Origin: Deltaproteobacteria bacterium
Lineage (GTDB): Bacteria; SAR324; XYD2-FULL-50-16
Assembly (NCBI GenBank): GCA_018645005.1
Contig: JABGPJ010000119.1
Location: forward strand, 1 to 36,985
Reading direction: 5' to 3'
DNA: 36,985 bases
Below are positions 1 through 8,649 of the stretch, one piece after another. The notes beneath the pieces were generated by a model. It was not told where the DNA came from and did not search any database. It saw only the letters and a program-made list of their open reading frames with translations. The position numbers were made by a program, and so were the translations under genes. Each line of letters begins with the position of its first letter. The stretch's first letter is position 1.

Positions 1-598
1 ACTCGTTAGTATTAGCAATACAACGGTTTTATTTTCGAGTCAATCTTCATACCGCTTCCAAAACCTATAATATGGACGGAGAGGTTTCTCCACAGGCATT
101 TTGAAGTACTATGATAGCATATTAGCGCTGCCATTCCAATTTTCAGAATCTAAAGCAATTTTTAACCGTTTTTAAAAGTCAGCTTGGAATTGAGGTGAGA
201 GATTTGCATATTTTTGTCAGTCAGGTATTTCTCTCTCTTTCTGAGAGTTAGAAAAGCTCTGAATGCTGAGCGGACTCAGAACAGATATTTATTGGCTTGC
301 TTTCTGTCTTGAGATCACGCGGTGAGAGATTCACTCTTGCTTAAACATGATAATCATTGAAAAATATCGAGTTCAAATAGACAAACCATTACAAATTGGT
401 TAAGAGATGTAATAAATTATATTGTTATTCTCTTTTTAATATGACTTAGCTCTATTGTGTTTGAAACTGCTCAACCTGTTCTGTAGTATAAAGAATTGAC
501 ATGAAAAATAAGAGAGTCGAAAAAATGCAACGAAACCGTGCTTCGCATATCTATTTAACCCGGGACAATCACATTGCTGGCGGAACAACGAAACAATC
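1..598. other. Non-coding stretch at the left edge
   Basis: This is 598 bp of AT-rich sequence ahead of the CheA-like kinase gene. I see no convincing coding region and no RNA gene. Short reading frames on the minus strand have no ribosome binding site and no recognisable domain. A candidate promoter at 461-489 is listed separately. The stretch may also hold the end or the control region of a gene outside the window. Confidence 0.5.
461..489 (+). promoter_or_regulatory. Candidate sigma-70-type promoter for the CheA-like kinase gene
   Basis: TTGAAA at 461-466 is followed after 17 bp by TAGTAT at 484-489, about 110 bp ahead of the ATG at 599. The -35 matches consensus at four to five of six positions and the -10 at four of six, with ideal spacing. 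It is a pattern match only; AT-rich DNA gives such matches by chance. Confidence 0.35.
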
Positions 599-2713
599 AT
601 GACACCTGAACAAATTGCCAAAATATCAGAAATATTCAGGGATCCAAAACCTGAGAGCGTTACAAAAAAGATAAATCGACTGGATAGAGAAGAGAAGGAA
701 GAATTGGCAAAAGCCTGTTATGAACTGACAGGCAAAGTCGTCAATTCATTGTTGGAACCGACCATCAAAGAGACTGCTCAAAAAATATTCCAAAGTATCG
801 GTCGGATGTTTTTTAAACACTTGCCCTATATTAACGCTAAACTCCGTAATGACAGAGTATTGTGGCAGGAGAAACTCGATACGTTGCGGGAGGTTTTTAT
901 TTTCGCCAATACTTCGGATTTTGATTTGCTCACTATTGCAGAGTATATCGAAGAAATTGAGTTGAAGGCAGACGAGCCTTTTTTAGCGCAATTTGAAGAG
1001 GTTAAAGGGGTTTATTTCGTGAAGGACGCTGTTAAAGTATTTGAGCACAACAGTAAAGAGGGAACGATTATCCGTAACGGGATTTTCGGTGATGGTCCAT
1101 GTATGACAGAAGAAATTGAATCTTCTGTCACAGCAATTCCGACAAATGATTGTGATGGGCTTTTTATTCCCAGGAAGAAGTTTGTGGAGCTTGTTCGGAG
1201 TGTTCCGGGATTGCAGGAGAAGGTATTCCAGGATGTCGTAGAAGGCGCGAGGCTCAGTAGCGTCCGAGCAGAAGAACAACGGCGACTGATCCAGGAGATT
1301 ATGGATAACATTGGTCAAGGATCGTTCTCAATTGATAAAGCAGGGGAGATCGGAGAAAACTACACAAAAATTGCAGCCGAATATCTGGGGGTTGAATCCT
1401 TGGCGGGGGTTCCCTTTGCTGATTTGGCTTTCAGGAAGGATCGAAAAGTTCTGCGCAACTACTACCGAGCCCTGCATATGCTTTTCAGCGGGAATCAGTT
1501 TGATAACGTCATGGTGATGGACCTGTTACCAAAAGAAATTACCATTAATAAACACATTATTAAGCTTCACTACACCTTTTTGCAGGAAGGTGGCCATGTT
1601 GTTTCTGTATTTGTGAGGATGGAAGACTTGACGCTGGAAAGAGAACTCGCGAAAAAAGAGCAAGAGGAGAAAAACATTCTTGATAAAATGCAACAGAATA
1701 TCGGTGGATTTATGGATATGCTCAATGATGCCCAGAACTCGTTCAAATTGATGGATGAATTTGCTGAATTGTATTGGGATAAACAAGAACAACCACCAGC
1801 AGAGTATGTACGGGATGTATTGAGAACACTTCACGGTTCAAAGGGTTTGAGTGGACAATTCGAGTTGCAGAAACTGAAAAAGGTGATCCATACTCTTGAG
1901 GACTGGTTTCTCAAGATTGACAACGATGGTATCTCTGAGCATTATGATGAATTTATGGATCATTTCCAGCTGTTGGAGCAGGAACTCCAGTTTGCAATGT
2001 CGTTTAAGGAAAACCTGGGAGAAGGTATCATCAAAGTGCTGGATGGGGTCTCATTTACAAAAGAGGAATTCGCTGAATTGGCGCAAGCGTCAAAAAACAA
2101 AGATTTAAAGGCTGTTACGGCTCTGATTCTGAGTCGAAACAACGTTTCTGCAAATCGTATTATTAATAATTGGAAAAAGGATACTGATCGCCTGGCGGAG
2201 CAACTCGGGAAAATCGTTGATTTCCAAATTGATATTCAAGAGGGGTTAACCGTGTTAAAAGAAATGGCGAAAACCTTGAACGTCAGTCTGGGGCACTTAT
2301 ATCGAAATTGTGTTGATCATGGTGTGGAATCGCCGGAAAAGAGAAAGGCTGCTGGAAAGGATGAGACAGGCCGAATTTTTGTGAAAATCTATAAAGAAAA
2401 TGATGTCTTGAAACTGATTATCGGCGACGACGGAGCTGGGCTGGATGAAGAGAAAATCGTTCAGATTGCGCGGAAAAAACCGAATCTGGATCAGACTCTG
2501 ATTGATGATTACATCGCCAAAGCAGAGCACTGGCGCATCCTGTTTCTGGCCGGCTTTTCATCAGCTGAAAATGTGACGGACGTTTCTGGAAGAGGCGTTG
2601 GAATGGACGCTGTGATGAATACACTCAATCAGATGAATGGATCGATTGTTATGGAAACGTCCCTGGGAAAGGGCAGTGTTTTTAAGATCGATATCCCCTT
2701 GGAGTTAAATTAG
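599..2713 (+). CDS. CheA-like histidine kinase with internal Hpt domain, no CheW domain
   Basis: A 704-residue cytoplasmic two-component kinase. Residues about 105-220 look like a cyclic-nucleotide-binding-type sensor fold, and 230-350 like a PAS domain (starting IMDNIGQGSF). An Hpt domain follows at about 400-465 with the phospho-acceptor motif HGSKG; the histidine is H412. A helical dimerisation-like stretch leads to a CheA-type ATPase: N-box RNCVDHGVESPEKR near 569-582, G1 box GDDGAG near 609-614, and VSGRGVGMD near 662-670. The protein ends about 35 residues later, so the CheW-like (P5) domain of true CheA is absent, as is a P2 domain. It should therefore autophosphorylate H412 in trans and pass the phosphate to an unlinked receiver. 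ATG start; the Shine-Dalgarno is weak. The gene converges on an HD-GYP gene 35 bp away. The kinase call is firm; the sensor domains are tentative. Confidence 0.85.
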   Translation: MTPEQIAKISEIFRDPKPESVTKKINRLDREEKEELAKACYELTGKVVNSLLEPTIKETAQKIFQSIGRMFFKHLPYINAKLRNDRVLWQEKLDTLREVFIFANTSDFDLLTIAEYIEEIELKADEPFLAQFEEVKGVYFVKDAVKVFEHNSKEGTIIRNGIFGDGPCMTEEIESSVTAIPTNDCDGLFIPRKKFVELVRSVPGLQEKVFQDVVEGARLSSVRAEEQRRLIQEIMDNIGQGSFSIDKAGEIGENYTKIAAEYLGVESLAGVPFADLAFRKDRKVLRNYYRALHMLFSGNQFDNVMVMDLLPKEITINKHIIKLHYTFLQEGGHVVSVFVRMEDLTLERELAKKEQEEKNILDKMQQNIGGFMDMLNDAQNSFKLMDEFAELYWDKQEQPPAEYVRDVLRTLHGSKGLSGQFELQKLKKVIHTLEDWFLKIDNDGISEHYDEFMDHFQLLEQELQFAMSFKENLGEGIIKVLDGVSFTKEEFAELAQASKNKDLKAVTALILSRNNVSANRIINNWKKDTDRLAEQLGKIVDFQIDIQEGLTVLKEMAKTLNVSLGHLYRNCVDHGVESPEKRKAAGKDETGRIFVKIYKENDVLKLIIGDDGAGLDEEKIVQIARKKPNLDQTLIDDYIAKAEHWRILFLAGFSSAENVTDVSGRGVGMDAVMNTLNQMNGSIVMETSLGKGSVFKIDIPLELN

Positions 2714-2721
2714 CAACCTGC

Positions 2722-2766
2722 AATATTTCAGATTTTTAAGGGCTTTGCCTAAGATACCGAAATATT
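2722..2766. terminator. Possible bidirectional terminator between convergent genes
   Basis: An 8-bp perfect inverted repeat (AATATTTC at 2722-2729, GAAATATT at 2759-2766) encloses a smaller GGC-TTT-GCC hairpin. It sits between the stop of the CheA-like kinase gene and the end of the HD-GYP gene, and its right arm overlaps the last HD-GYP codons. The stem is AT-rich and no strong T run follows, so efficiency is uncertain. Confidence 0.35.
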
Positions 2767-4191
2767 GGTAAAAACTTCCAGCGCATTGTCGCCAAAAATC
2801 TCCTGACTGTCTATATCTTTGGCGATCTTGACCCCTTTTTCAACGCTCAGGTCGATGATATCATGGTGGGTCAGATCTTCTCCCCGACTGTCTCGGATAA
2901 TCGCAACCAGCGGTTTTTCCAGATTTTGACCTGGTCGAGGCACATTCATCACAAAGCCGAGACTGCTATCGCTGAGTTTCACTAGAGAACCTTTAGGATA
3001 GATACCCATCGTCTGGAGAAACGGCTCCCAGACTCTCAAATCATATTCAATCCCTGCCAGGGCGTCCAGGTATCTCATGGTTGAAGGCGGCGACCATGAT
3101 CTTTTGTATTCTCGTTTTCCCACTAGCGCCTGATACACATCCACTATAGACAACAACCGGGTTTCAAACATGACATCCTTGAAATCCACACCCGTTGGAT
3201 AACTGGAAAGCATAGCAGTATCCAGCTTGACGTGATGGTGATGGGTCATGTTGATGATGCTATTGGGCATGTTCATTTTGGCGAGTATCTCTGCCCCAAA
3301 AATCGGATGGGATCTCAGGATCTGTGTAGCACGGCTATTTCTTTCATAGTGTTCAGTGCTGTCGATGATCTCTTTGGGGATCTTGGATTTCCCCATATCA
3401 TGCAGTAAGGCTCCCATAAAAACATCAAACTGATTCTGGAAAACATTGCGAACTCTTTTCTTTTCGATGATCTTGGCGTAGGTGGACTGATATATCGCCC
3501 CAACATCAACGCAATGGGAGTATATATGATCACTGTGTTTCAGGCCGGCCAGAGCAGTCATGGCGTCTGTTGAAGCGTTTTTGAGAATCGATTTCGTAAA
3601 AAGCTTGATCTCTTTGATGCTGGTTTTACCCTTGCGAATCAGATCCATGGTATTTTCAACCAAGGCTGTTGCTTCGCGTCTATACTCCAGACTTTCGCTA
3701 ACCTTACTGATCAGTTTGTTGGCGATGTCAGCTTTTTGCTGTCTTTTTTCCTGAATAACCGATAAGCCTTTGCGGGATTTTTTTTCTGATGTTTGTTCAA
3801 CCTGCTTGATAAGTTCTTTTAAATCAATATCTCTTCTGGATTCGTCTGCAATTCTCTTGTTCAAATTGACCTGAAAACCGATCATTCCTCTTTTTTTCAG
3901 CTCCTTGGCAAGTGCTTTATTGACGAACATCAGCTTTTTAAGTGTCGGAGGTAAGCTGTGGATTCTCAGTAGTTCATCACCCGTTTTCAGGAATTTAATA
4001 GGAATATCCTGTTTGTTGCCGGTACGCCTGATAATAGCCCTGGTATTTCTGAAATTGTGCCGGATGAAATCGCTGGTGCTTTTATCCATCGGGCGGTAAT
4101 CGGACGAAAAACTTGTATAGGCCGCAATGATCATGCCGTCTTTCAGATCATTGACGCTGACTTCGGTCTGTTTCTTTTTCTTGACTGTCAT
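2749..4191 (-). CDS. HD-GYP domain protein, probable cyclic dinucleotide phosphodiesterase
   Basis: A 480-residue protein. Residues 1-100 form an N-terminal domain like those ahead of many HD-GYP modules, 110-200 is charged and helical, and about 205-400 is the HD-GYP domain. The metal-binding series is visible: H226, H264-D265 in LLHDMGK, H295 in SHPIFG, a four-histidine run at 317-320, and D351 in IVDVYQAL. The usual DGSGYP segment reads TAMLSSYP here, so the GYP signature is degenerate although the ligands remain. The tail has the common HD-GYP C-terminal motif MGIYPKGSLVKLSD. HD-GYP proteins usually hydrolyse c-di-GMP; whether this one does, given the altered signature, is open. ATG start with no strong Shine-Dalgarno. 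The gene is followed convergently by the CheA-like kinase gene, which suggests but does not prove a shared signalling role. Confidence 0.85.
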   Translation of the reverse strand: MTVKKKKQTEVSVNDLKDGMIIAAYTSFSSDYRPMDKSTSDFIRHNFRNTRAIIRRTGNKQDIPIKFLKTGDELLRIHSLPPTLKKLMFVNKALAKELKKRGMIGFQVNLNKRIADESRRDIDLKELIKQVEQTSEKKSRKGLSVIQEKRQQKADIANKLISKVSESLEYRREATALVENTMDLIRKGKTSIKEIKLFTKSILKNASTDAMTALAGLKHSDHIYSHCVDVGAIYQSTYAKIIEKKRVRNVFQNQFDVFMGALLHDMGKSKIPKEIIDSTEHYERNSRATQILRSHPIFGAEILAKMNMPNSIINMTHHHHVKLDTAMLSSYPTGVDFKDVMFETRLLSIVDVYQALVGKREYKRSWSPPSTMRYLDALAGIEYDLRVWEPFLQTMGIYPKGSLVKLSDSSLGFVMNVPRPGQNLEKPLVAIIRDSRGEDLTHHDIIDLSVEKGVKIAKDIDSQEIFGDNALEVFTNISVS

Positions 4192-4679
4192 AATTATGAT
4201 ACGTGACGGGCGCTCAATATAAGCCTTCGCTCTTATTATAGCGGCTTCATCTAAATCAACATCTCTTTACAGGTGCAATGAAGAATAGAAATGAATAAGT
4301 GGACGGCTGATTAAGATCGAATATTATTTTTGATAAAGGTTCGGAACAGATCGTAAACAAAGGAGCCGGATGTAAAAAGGGCTCAATCCCCGATTCGTAC
4401 ATTATCAATTCATTGGTAAAACTGTAAATTAATAATATTAATTATTAAAGATTTAGTAAACAGATTTAAATGAATGAAACCGCGTCCAGGGGCTCTTCAA
4501 TTGATTATCGTGGTCGATCGAGAATTGCAGAATTCTGGGGATTTTGTGGACAACAAGGTCTTATTGTTGCGGGGATTGGCAAAGTCTCATTGGCTTTAGG
4601 TGCATTCAAGCAGTTTATTGATTTGAACGAATCAGTCAAAATTTGCTGGTTGATGCATTTTGGGAGCTATTTCTGCAGC
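4192..4679. other. Intergenic region between HD-GYP and GAF pseudokinase genes
   Basis: This is 488 bp with no gene I can support. A perfect TATAAT on the minus strand (4235-4240) lies about 44 bp ahead of the HD-GYP start, but no acceptable -35 sits 16-18 bp away. A plus-strand frame at 4470-4697 lacks a ribosome binding site, runs into the end of the next gene and resembles nothing known. Confidence 0.45.
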
Positions 4680-6362
4680 TTAACTGATTCGCTGTGACGC
4701 TAGATGGTGCATAGTCAGCAATTTGGTGATGAGTTGATCTAACGCTAATTTATCGCCCTCAAAAACCGCGGCTTCAATTTTTTCCAAAATCGCTGGATAA
4801 ATGGAATTGTAGTCTTCACAGGTACGTTTCGCTTTCCGGATAATTCGACAAAGAGTGCCTCCTTTGTAAATCGGGGTTGATTGCATCATTTTAAAATCCA
4901 ACAGTAGTTCCTGTGCTATCAACTGTGGCATCTTTCGATGTACCTTTCCTGTTTGATTTGACTGCTGATCCAGTCGCGGTTTTCCGGGAATCGTTTCATT
5001 GAGTGGAATATATATCGTTAGACTTGAATGATACGGTTTTGCTGTGGTAGAAAGTCTCCCTTCCAGCAGATCGACCGCTTTTTTGATCATATCGAGATCA
5101 ATGAAATCGAAAAATGCTTGAGATGGCTGCGCTGCCCCCATTTCCAGGGGCAGTGAATCCCCATTTTTAAAAATCCCATTGCTGAGAACGTCTGTCGCTA
5201 TTTGACTCGAGACGTGTGTTGATTTGAGGCGGAACTGTTTCCGAGTGATGACGATGCGCAGGTCCCTGGCCTTTGCCGACACTGTTAGATCGACGGTGTC
5301 ATCTTGATGAGACAATTGAATTGTTCTACTGATAATCGTCACCAAAATCCGATTGATCTCACCCCGATCTGAGTAAATCATTTTTGGCAGGGGCTCTTTG
5401 AAATTGAGGTCGAAGAGAACAGATTTTTTTGCGGCAGTTTCCCTGTTGCTTTGGTAGATACTCTTGATCAGAAGTCTTAGATCTAGACATTCAGATAAAT
5501 CAGGCTTTTCAGCGGTAAACGGGTTGGAGACAGTAAATGCATTCTTGAGGTATTCGGATAATTCATGTGTTGATTTTTGAATGTGTTCCAGATGGTGATG
5601 GGTCTCTTTACTCAGCGGTTTGGATATTTCCCTCCGTTGAATGAGTTTGCTGAATCCGATGACGTCGCCGAGTTTAGATCGAATGGCACCGTTGATAGAT
5701 GTCAGATAATCGGTTTTTGAGCCCTTGGCAGTTTCGAGCTCTTTTTTTAATTGGCTGACCTTGAGCATCTGCTTGACAACTTTTTCTCCAAGCATGTCAA
5801 AATGGAGCACATTCTGAAAGGATATTGCGGCTTGTTTACATATCACTGAGATCATTGAAATGATGTCCTCAGAAAAAGGCTGCTGACGATCACTTTCCAG
5901 ATAGATGATGCCGTTGGTTTCTGTTTCATAGACGATCGGAAAAACCAGCAGCCGTAAAGGAGGACAGTTAGCCCCATTCTTGGAATTGGAACTTAATGCG
6001 TTTGGTTTATTGATGATAATCCCTTTCCCGGTTTCAATGACCTGCTGGATAATTGCAGTCGGGATATCATCCTGTTCGAGAGCAGATAAAAGGGATTTGG
6101 GAAGAGCTTGAATATAAAGTTTATCTTCCTGTTCTCTTTTGGCTCTTGATCGAATCATTGGTTCCCCCTCATCCAAGGAAAAAAAGATCCCTTTTTGAGC
6201 TCCTGAACAACCCAGTGCACACTCCAGGACAACGTTGAAAAAATCTGGAAAACGAATACACCGGGATATTTTCTGGGAAGCAGTAATAATTCCAAAACTG
6301 TCTGGTTCTGCGTTGGGGACTAAATAGCGGTAAGCGGTCGGTCTGATGTTAGCTGTTGCCAT
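4680..6362 (-). CDS. GAF-domain protein with degenerate histidine-kinase half (pseudokinase)
   Basis: A 560-residue cytoplasmic protein. Residues about 20-190 are a GAF domain of the type found in multi-sensor kinases (ITASQKISR at the start, GIIYLES near 151-157). A coiled linker leads to a dimerisation-helix region at 215-275 that closely follows the HisKA pattern, but the phospho-accepting histidine is Gly225 (INGAIRSKLGDVIGFS). The ATPase-like region at about 285-460 has Arg346 where the N-box Asn is expected and no DxGxG motif. It ends in a helical tail of about 90 residues. The parts needed for autophosphorylation and ATP binding are thus lost while the fold pattern remains. A regulatory or scaffolding role that senses a ligand through GAF is the natural inference. 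ATG start without a clear Shine-Dalgarno. Confidence 0.75.
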   Translation of the reverse strand: MATANIRPTAYRYLVPNAEPDSFGIITASQKISRCIRFPDFFNVVLECALGCSGAQKGIFFSLDEGEPMIRSRAKREQEDKLYIQALPKSLLSALEQDDIPTAIIQQVIETGKGIIINKPNALSSNSKNGANCPPLRLLVFPIVYETETNGIIYLESDRQQPFSEDIISMISVICKQAAISFQNVLHFDMLGEKVVKQMLKVSQLKKELETAKGSKTDYLTSINGAIRSKLGDVIGFSKLIQRREISKPLSKETHHHLEHIQKSTHELSEYLKNAFTVSNPFTAEKPDLSECLDLRLLIKSIYQSNRETAAKKSVLFDLNFKEPLPKMIYSDRGEINRILVTIISRTIQLSHQDDTVDLTVSAKARDLRIVITRKQFRLKSTHVSSQIATDVLSNGIFKNGDSLPLEMGAAQPSQAFFDFIDLDMIKKAVDLLEGRLSTTAKPYHSSLTIYIPLNETIPGKPRLDQQSNQTGKVHRKMPQLIAQELLLDFKMMQSTPIYKGGTLCRIIRKAKRTCEDYNSIYPAILEKIEAAVFEGDKLALDQLITKLLTMHHLASQRIS

Positions 6363-6912
6363 CTGTGCATACTTAATTAATAATCACTGAAACGGTTTAT
6401 TCAGTGTGTTGATATTGGTTTATAATTCGATATAAATAACTAATGTCGTTGATTTAATCTGAAATATTGATGGGATCGCTATTTAAGATTTAAAAAAACC
6501 GAAATTTTGAATAAACCATTTTAAATGACTGAAGTACTTAGGCTCAGCTGCAAATACGTCATTCAGTTGTTGCTGATTTTTAAAAGGACACCTGATTTGA
6601 TATATTTTTAATATTGCGATTTACATGCCAATGTCTGTAAAGTCATTAATTGCAATTTGTTAACCCCGATAACGTTGGTAGCATGCTTAATTCAAGGTGT
6701 GTGTATCATCGAAATTAATCGAAAAACGGTGGAATCTTTAGGTGACTAATCGAATCTGGTTGTAAAGCAGCGAAAATTCGATGTTTTTTTGGGTATCGGG
6801 TGCGAAAATGGTCCGAAACTAAATCGCTAACCTTGCAGTAAAAAGGAGATTCGTCACCCCCAAAAGAAACAGATGTGGCGTTTCTATAACCGGTCTTGAA
6901 GGAGGGATAATT
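6363..6912. other. Divergent intergenic region, 550 bp
   Basis: Control region between the GAF pseudokinase gene (-) and the unrecognised gene starting at 6913 (+). It must carry promoters for both. It is AT-rich and holds several partial -35/-10 pairs, none strong enough to call. An inverted repeat close to the pseudokinase start is listed separately. I found no riboswitch signature and no RNA gene. Confidence 0.5.
6385..6406. promoter_or_regulatory. Inverted repeat, possible operator for the GAF pseudokinase gene
   Basis: CACTGA at 6385-6390 and TCAGTG at 6401-6406 are perfect inverted repeats separated by 10 bp, 22-44 bp upstream of the pseudokinase ATG. The size and place fit a dimeric regulator site or a leader hairpin. 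Chance is possible, since the arms are only 6 bp. Confidence 0.25.
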
Positions 6913-8550
6913 TTGAGTTTACAAACATGTGTGACGACTGATGGGCGTTTTCAATGGGGGCTTCATCGGCCGCAGTTTAAAGTGGCAAATTTTCGTAAAT
7001 CAGATGAAATTAGCGCTCTGGGGCCAATACAAGGCGGGGAAATGAATGAAAACCAGGCGAATTTCCCCCAGGGGGAGGTTGATGAAACGAATGCTGATTG
7101 GATATTTGAAATTCCCAATGCTTTTCCATTCCGAGGTACGACATATATCTGCAAAAGCTGGGCAGATGACAAAGTTGAGGATCCTGCCGCAATTCGTCTG
7201 CCAGAAAAATCTGATGTCTCGTTAAAGCAGACAATCGGACAGTGGTTTTCAGGAAAACCGGGTTGCAGCAAGGACCTTCAACACATTATCAACACACTGC
7301 CAGATCAGCTACGTATTGCACTGGCTTCGTCGTCCACCGATCCGGATGATCTGATTTGTCTGGCGAAATATTGCTGTGAATTCGACTATGAAAAGACGGG
7401 CGGTTGGCCGGTCGGCATTAGATACACGAAAAATGGTCGTGGGATCGTTTCAGCCAAAATTACGGATCAGACACTGTTTGAAGTGCTGGTCAATAATCAG
7501 CATCTCCCGGATATATACAAGGAAGTGATGGTTTTAAGGCCCGGGGTACAAGGGAAAAGCGAGATCGTCGGTGATTGGTGCAGTGGTAAGTCTGGTTCTC
7601 ACATTTATGAGTATCTGAGACGAAACAGCTATATTCCCTGGGGGCACTATGCCGCCAACATGGCCAATGATGCGGTAAGATATGACATTCGTGAATTGAG
7701 TCCATCTGATATGACTGGATTGCGCCATCTTTATTATCAGAGAACCTTTGTGAGACTAGCACAACAGTGCGGGATTGATTTTCCTGCAGAAAGAAAAGCC
7801 TTGTCAGTCTCTGAGTTGGAAATGATGAGAAAGAAGATACTCAAACGCTTTTCTAAGAAAGCAGAGGGAGATTTCAAATTCAATCGTACACTTTGGGGCT
7901 GGAACTTCGGATTTGATTTTGCTCCCAGTCATTATCGGTTACATGCGTCGCATCAGCAGATCCATCAACAGTTTGCGCTCATACCTGCATCTGTTTCAAC
8001 TCAAACTGGCGACCCTCTTGGTCAGCCTGTTGATATGACTTTTGCCTCCTATGGTTGTGGTGATCTCATTGCTGATTTTACGAGTTCCTTCCGCTCACAA
8101 ACCGGATGCAATTTTTTCGAAAGTTACATTCAGGCGATTCGATCAAATCGAAGAATGGATGGTCATCAGAGCAATTCTTCCAGCCTGATCATCCATGAAG
8201 ACAGTGAAGTGATACTTTTCGTTCCGAAGTCGCAGACTTCTCAATGGGAAGTCCAGCTGATGACTTTAAAGCCGGTGGGCAATATTCTGGAAGCTGACGA
8301 TACGACTCGTCAGTCTATTGATCGCGCTATGTTGATCGCGGTGAAGATTCTATCTGGTTTGGGAGCGAGAATGATAACGACTATCGAGTATCCAAAATGT
8401 TTCGATTCGATGGATTCGGATCAGCGTTTGTTATATGCGTTTCTGCCGAAACTGCCGGAATCGCCCGGTGCGTTCAGCGAAGCCCAACTCCGCTGGATAA
8501 ACGGTCATTACCCCGAAGATTTTGCCTTTGCCTGTCGGTTGCAGCTCTGA
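6913..8550 (+). CDS. Conserved-looking hypothetical protein, distantly HIT/GalT-like histidine motif
   Basis: A 545-residue protein I do not recognise with confidence. It has no signal peptide or membrane segment. The most distinctive part is at about 335-360, where a histidine-rich string (H344, H347, H351, spaced H-x2-H-x3-H and followed by QQF) lies in SHYRLHASHQQIHQQFAL. Together with the later SQWEVQLMTLKP and the dense C-terminal motif near 505-536 (QRLLYAFLPKLPESPGAFSE, then GHYPEDFA), this faintly recalls nucleotidyl-transferases of the HIT/GalT superfamily. That is a weak guess, not an assignment. The TTG start at 6913 is chosen because GGAGGG at 6901-6906 is well spaced; an in-frame ATG at 7042, also behind a purine-rich site, would give 502 residues. 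The gene stands alone on its strand and converges with purN. Confidence 0.7.
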   Translation: MSLQTCVTTDGRFQWGLHRPQFKVANFRKSDEISALGPIQGGEMNENQANFPQGEVDETNADWIFEIPNAFPFRGTTYICKSWADDKVEDPAAIRLPEKSDVSLKQTIGQWFSGKPGCSKDLQHIINTLPDQLRIALASSSTDPDDLICLAKYCCEFDYEKTGGWPVGIRYTKNGRGIVSAKITDQTLFEVLVNNQHLPDIYKEVMVLRPGVQGKSEIVGDWCSGKSGSHIYEYLRRNSYIPWGHYAANMANDAVRYDIRELSPSDMTGLRHLYYQRTFVRLAQQCGIDFPAERKALSVSELEMMRKKILKRFSKKAEGDFKFNRTLWGWNFGFDFAPSHYRLHASHQQIHQQFALIPASVSTQTGDPLGQPVDMTFASYGCGDLIADFTSSFRSQTGCNFFESYIQAIRSNRRMDGHQSNSSSLIIHEDSEVILFVPKSQTSQWEVQLMTLKPVGNILEADDTTRQSIDRAMLIAVKILSGLGARMITTIEYPKCFDSMDSDQRLLYAFLPKLPESPGAFSEAQLRWINGHYPEDFAFACRLQL

Positions 8551-8649
8551 ATAATTGTAACTCAGAGCGGGATACTGACTTAACGGACAATGGGATTGAT
8601 GATGTCCTGACTGACCGATGGAGAACCAAATCCGCTTGCAAAGTCGATA

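Noticed and set aside
4470-4697. 75-codon plus-strand frame between the HD-GYP and pseudokinase genes
   Set aside because: No Shine-Dalgarno, overlaps the end of the pseudokinase gene on the other strand, and the residue pattern resembles nothing known.
6700-6912. Riboswitch upstream of the unrecognised gene at 6913
   Set aside because: I looked for conserved cores such as GEMM, TPP and cobalamin types and saw none.
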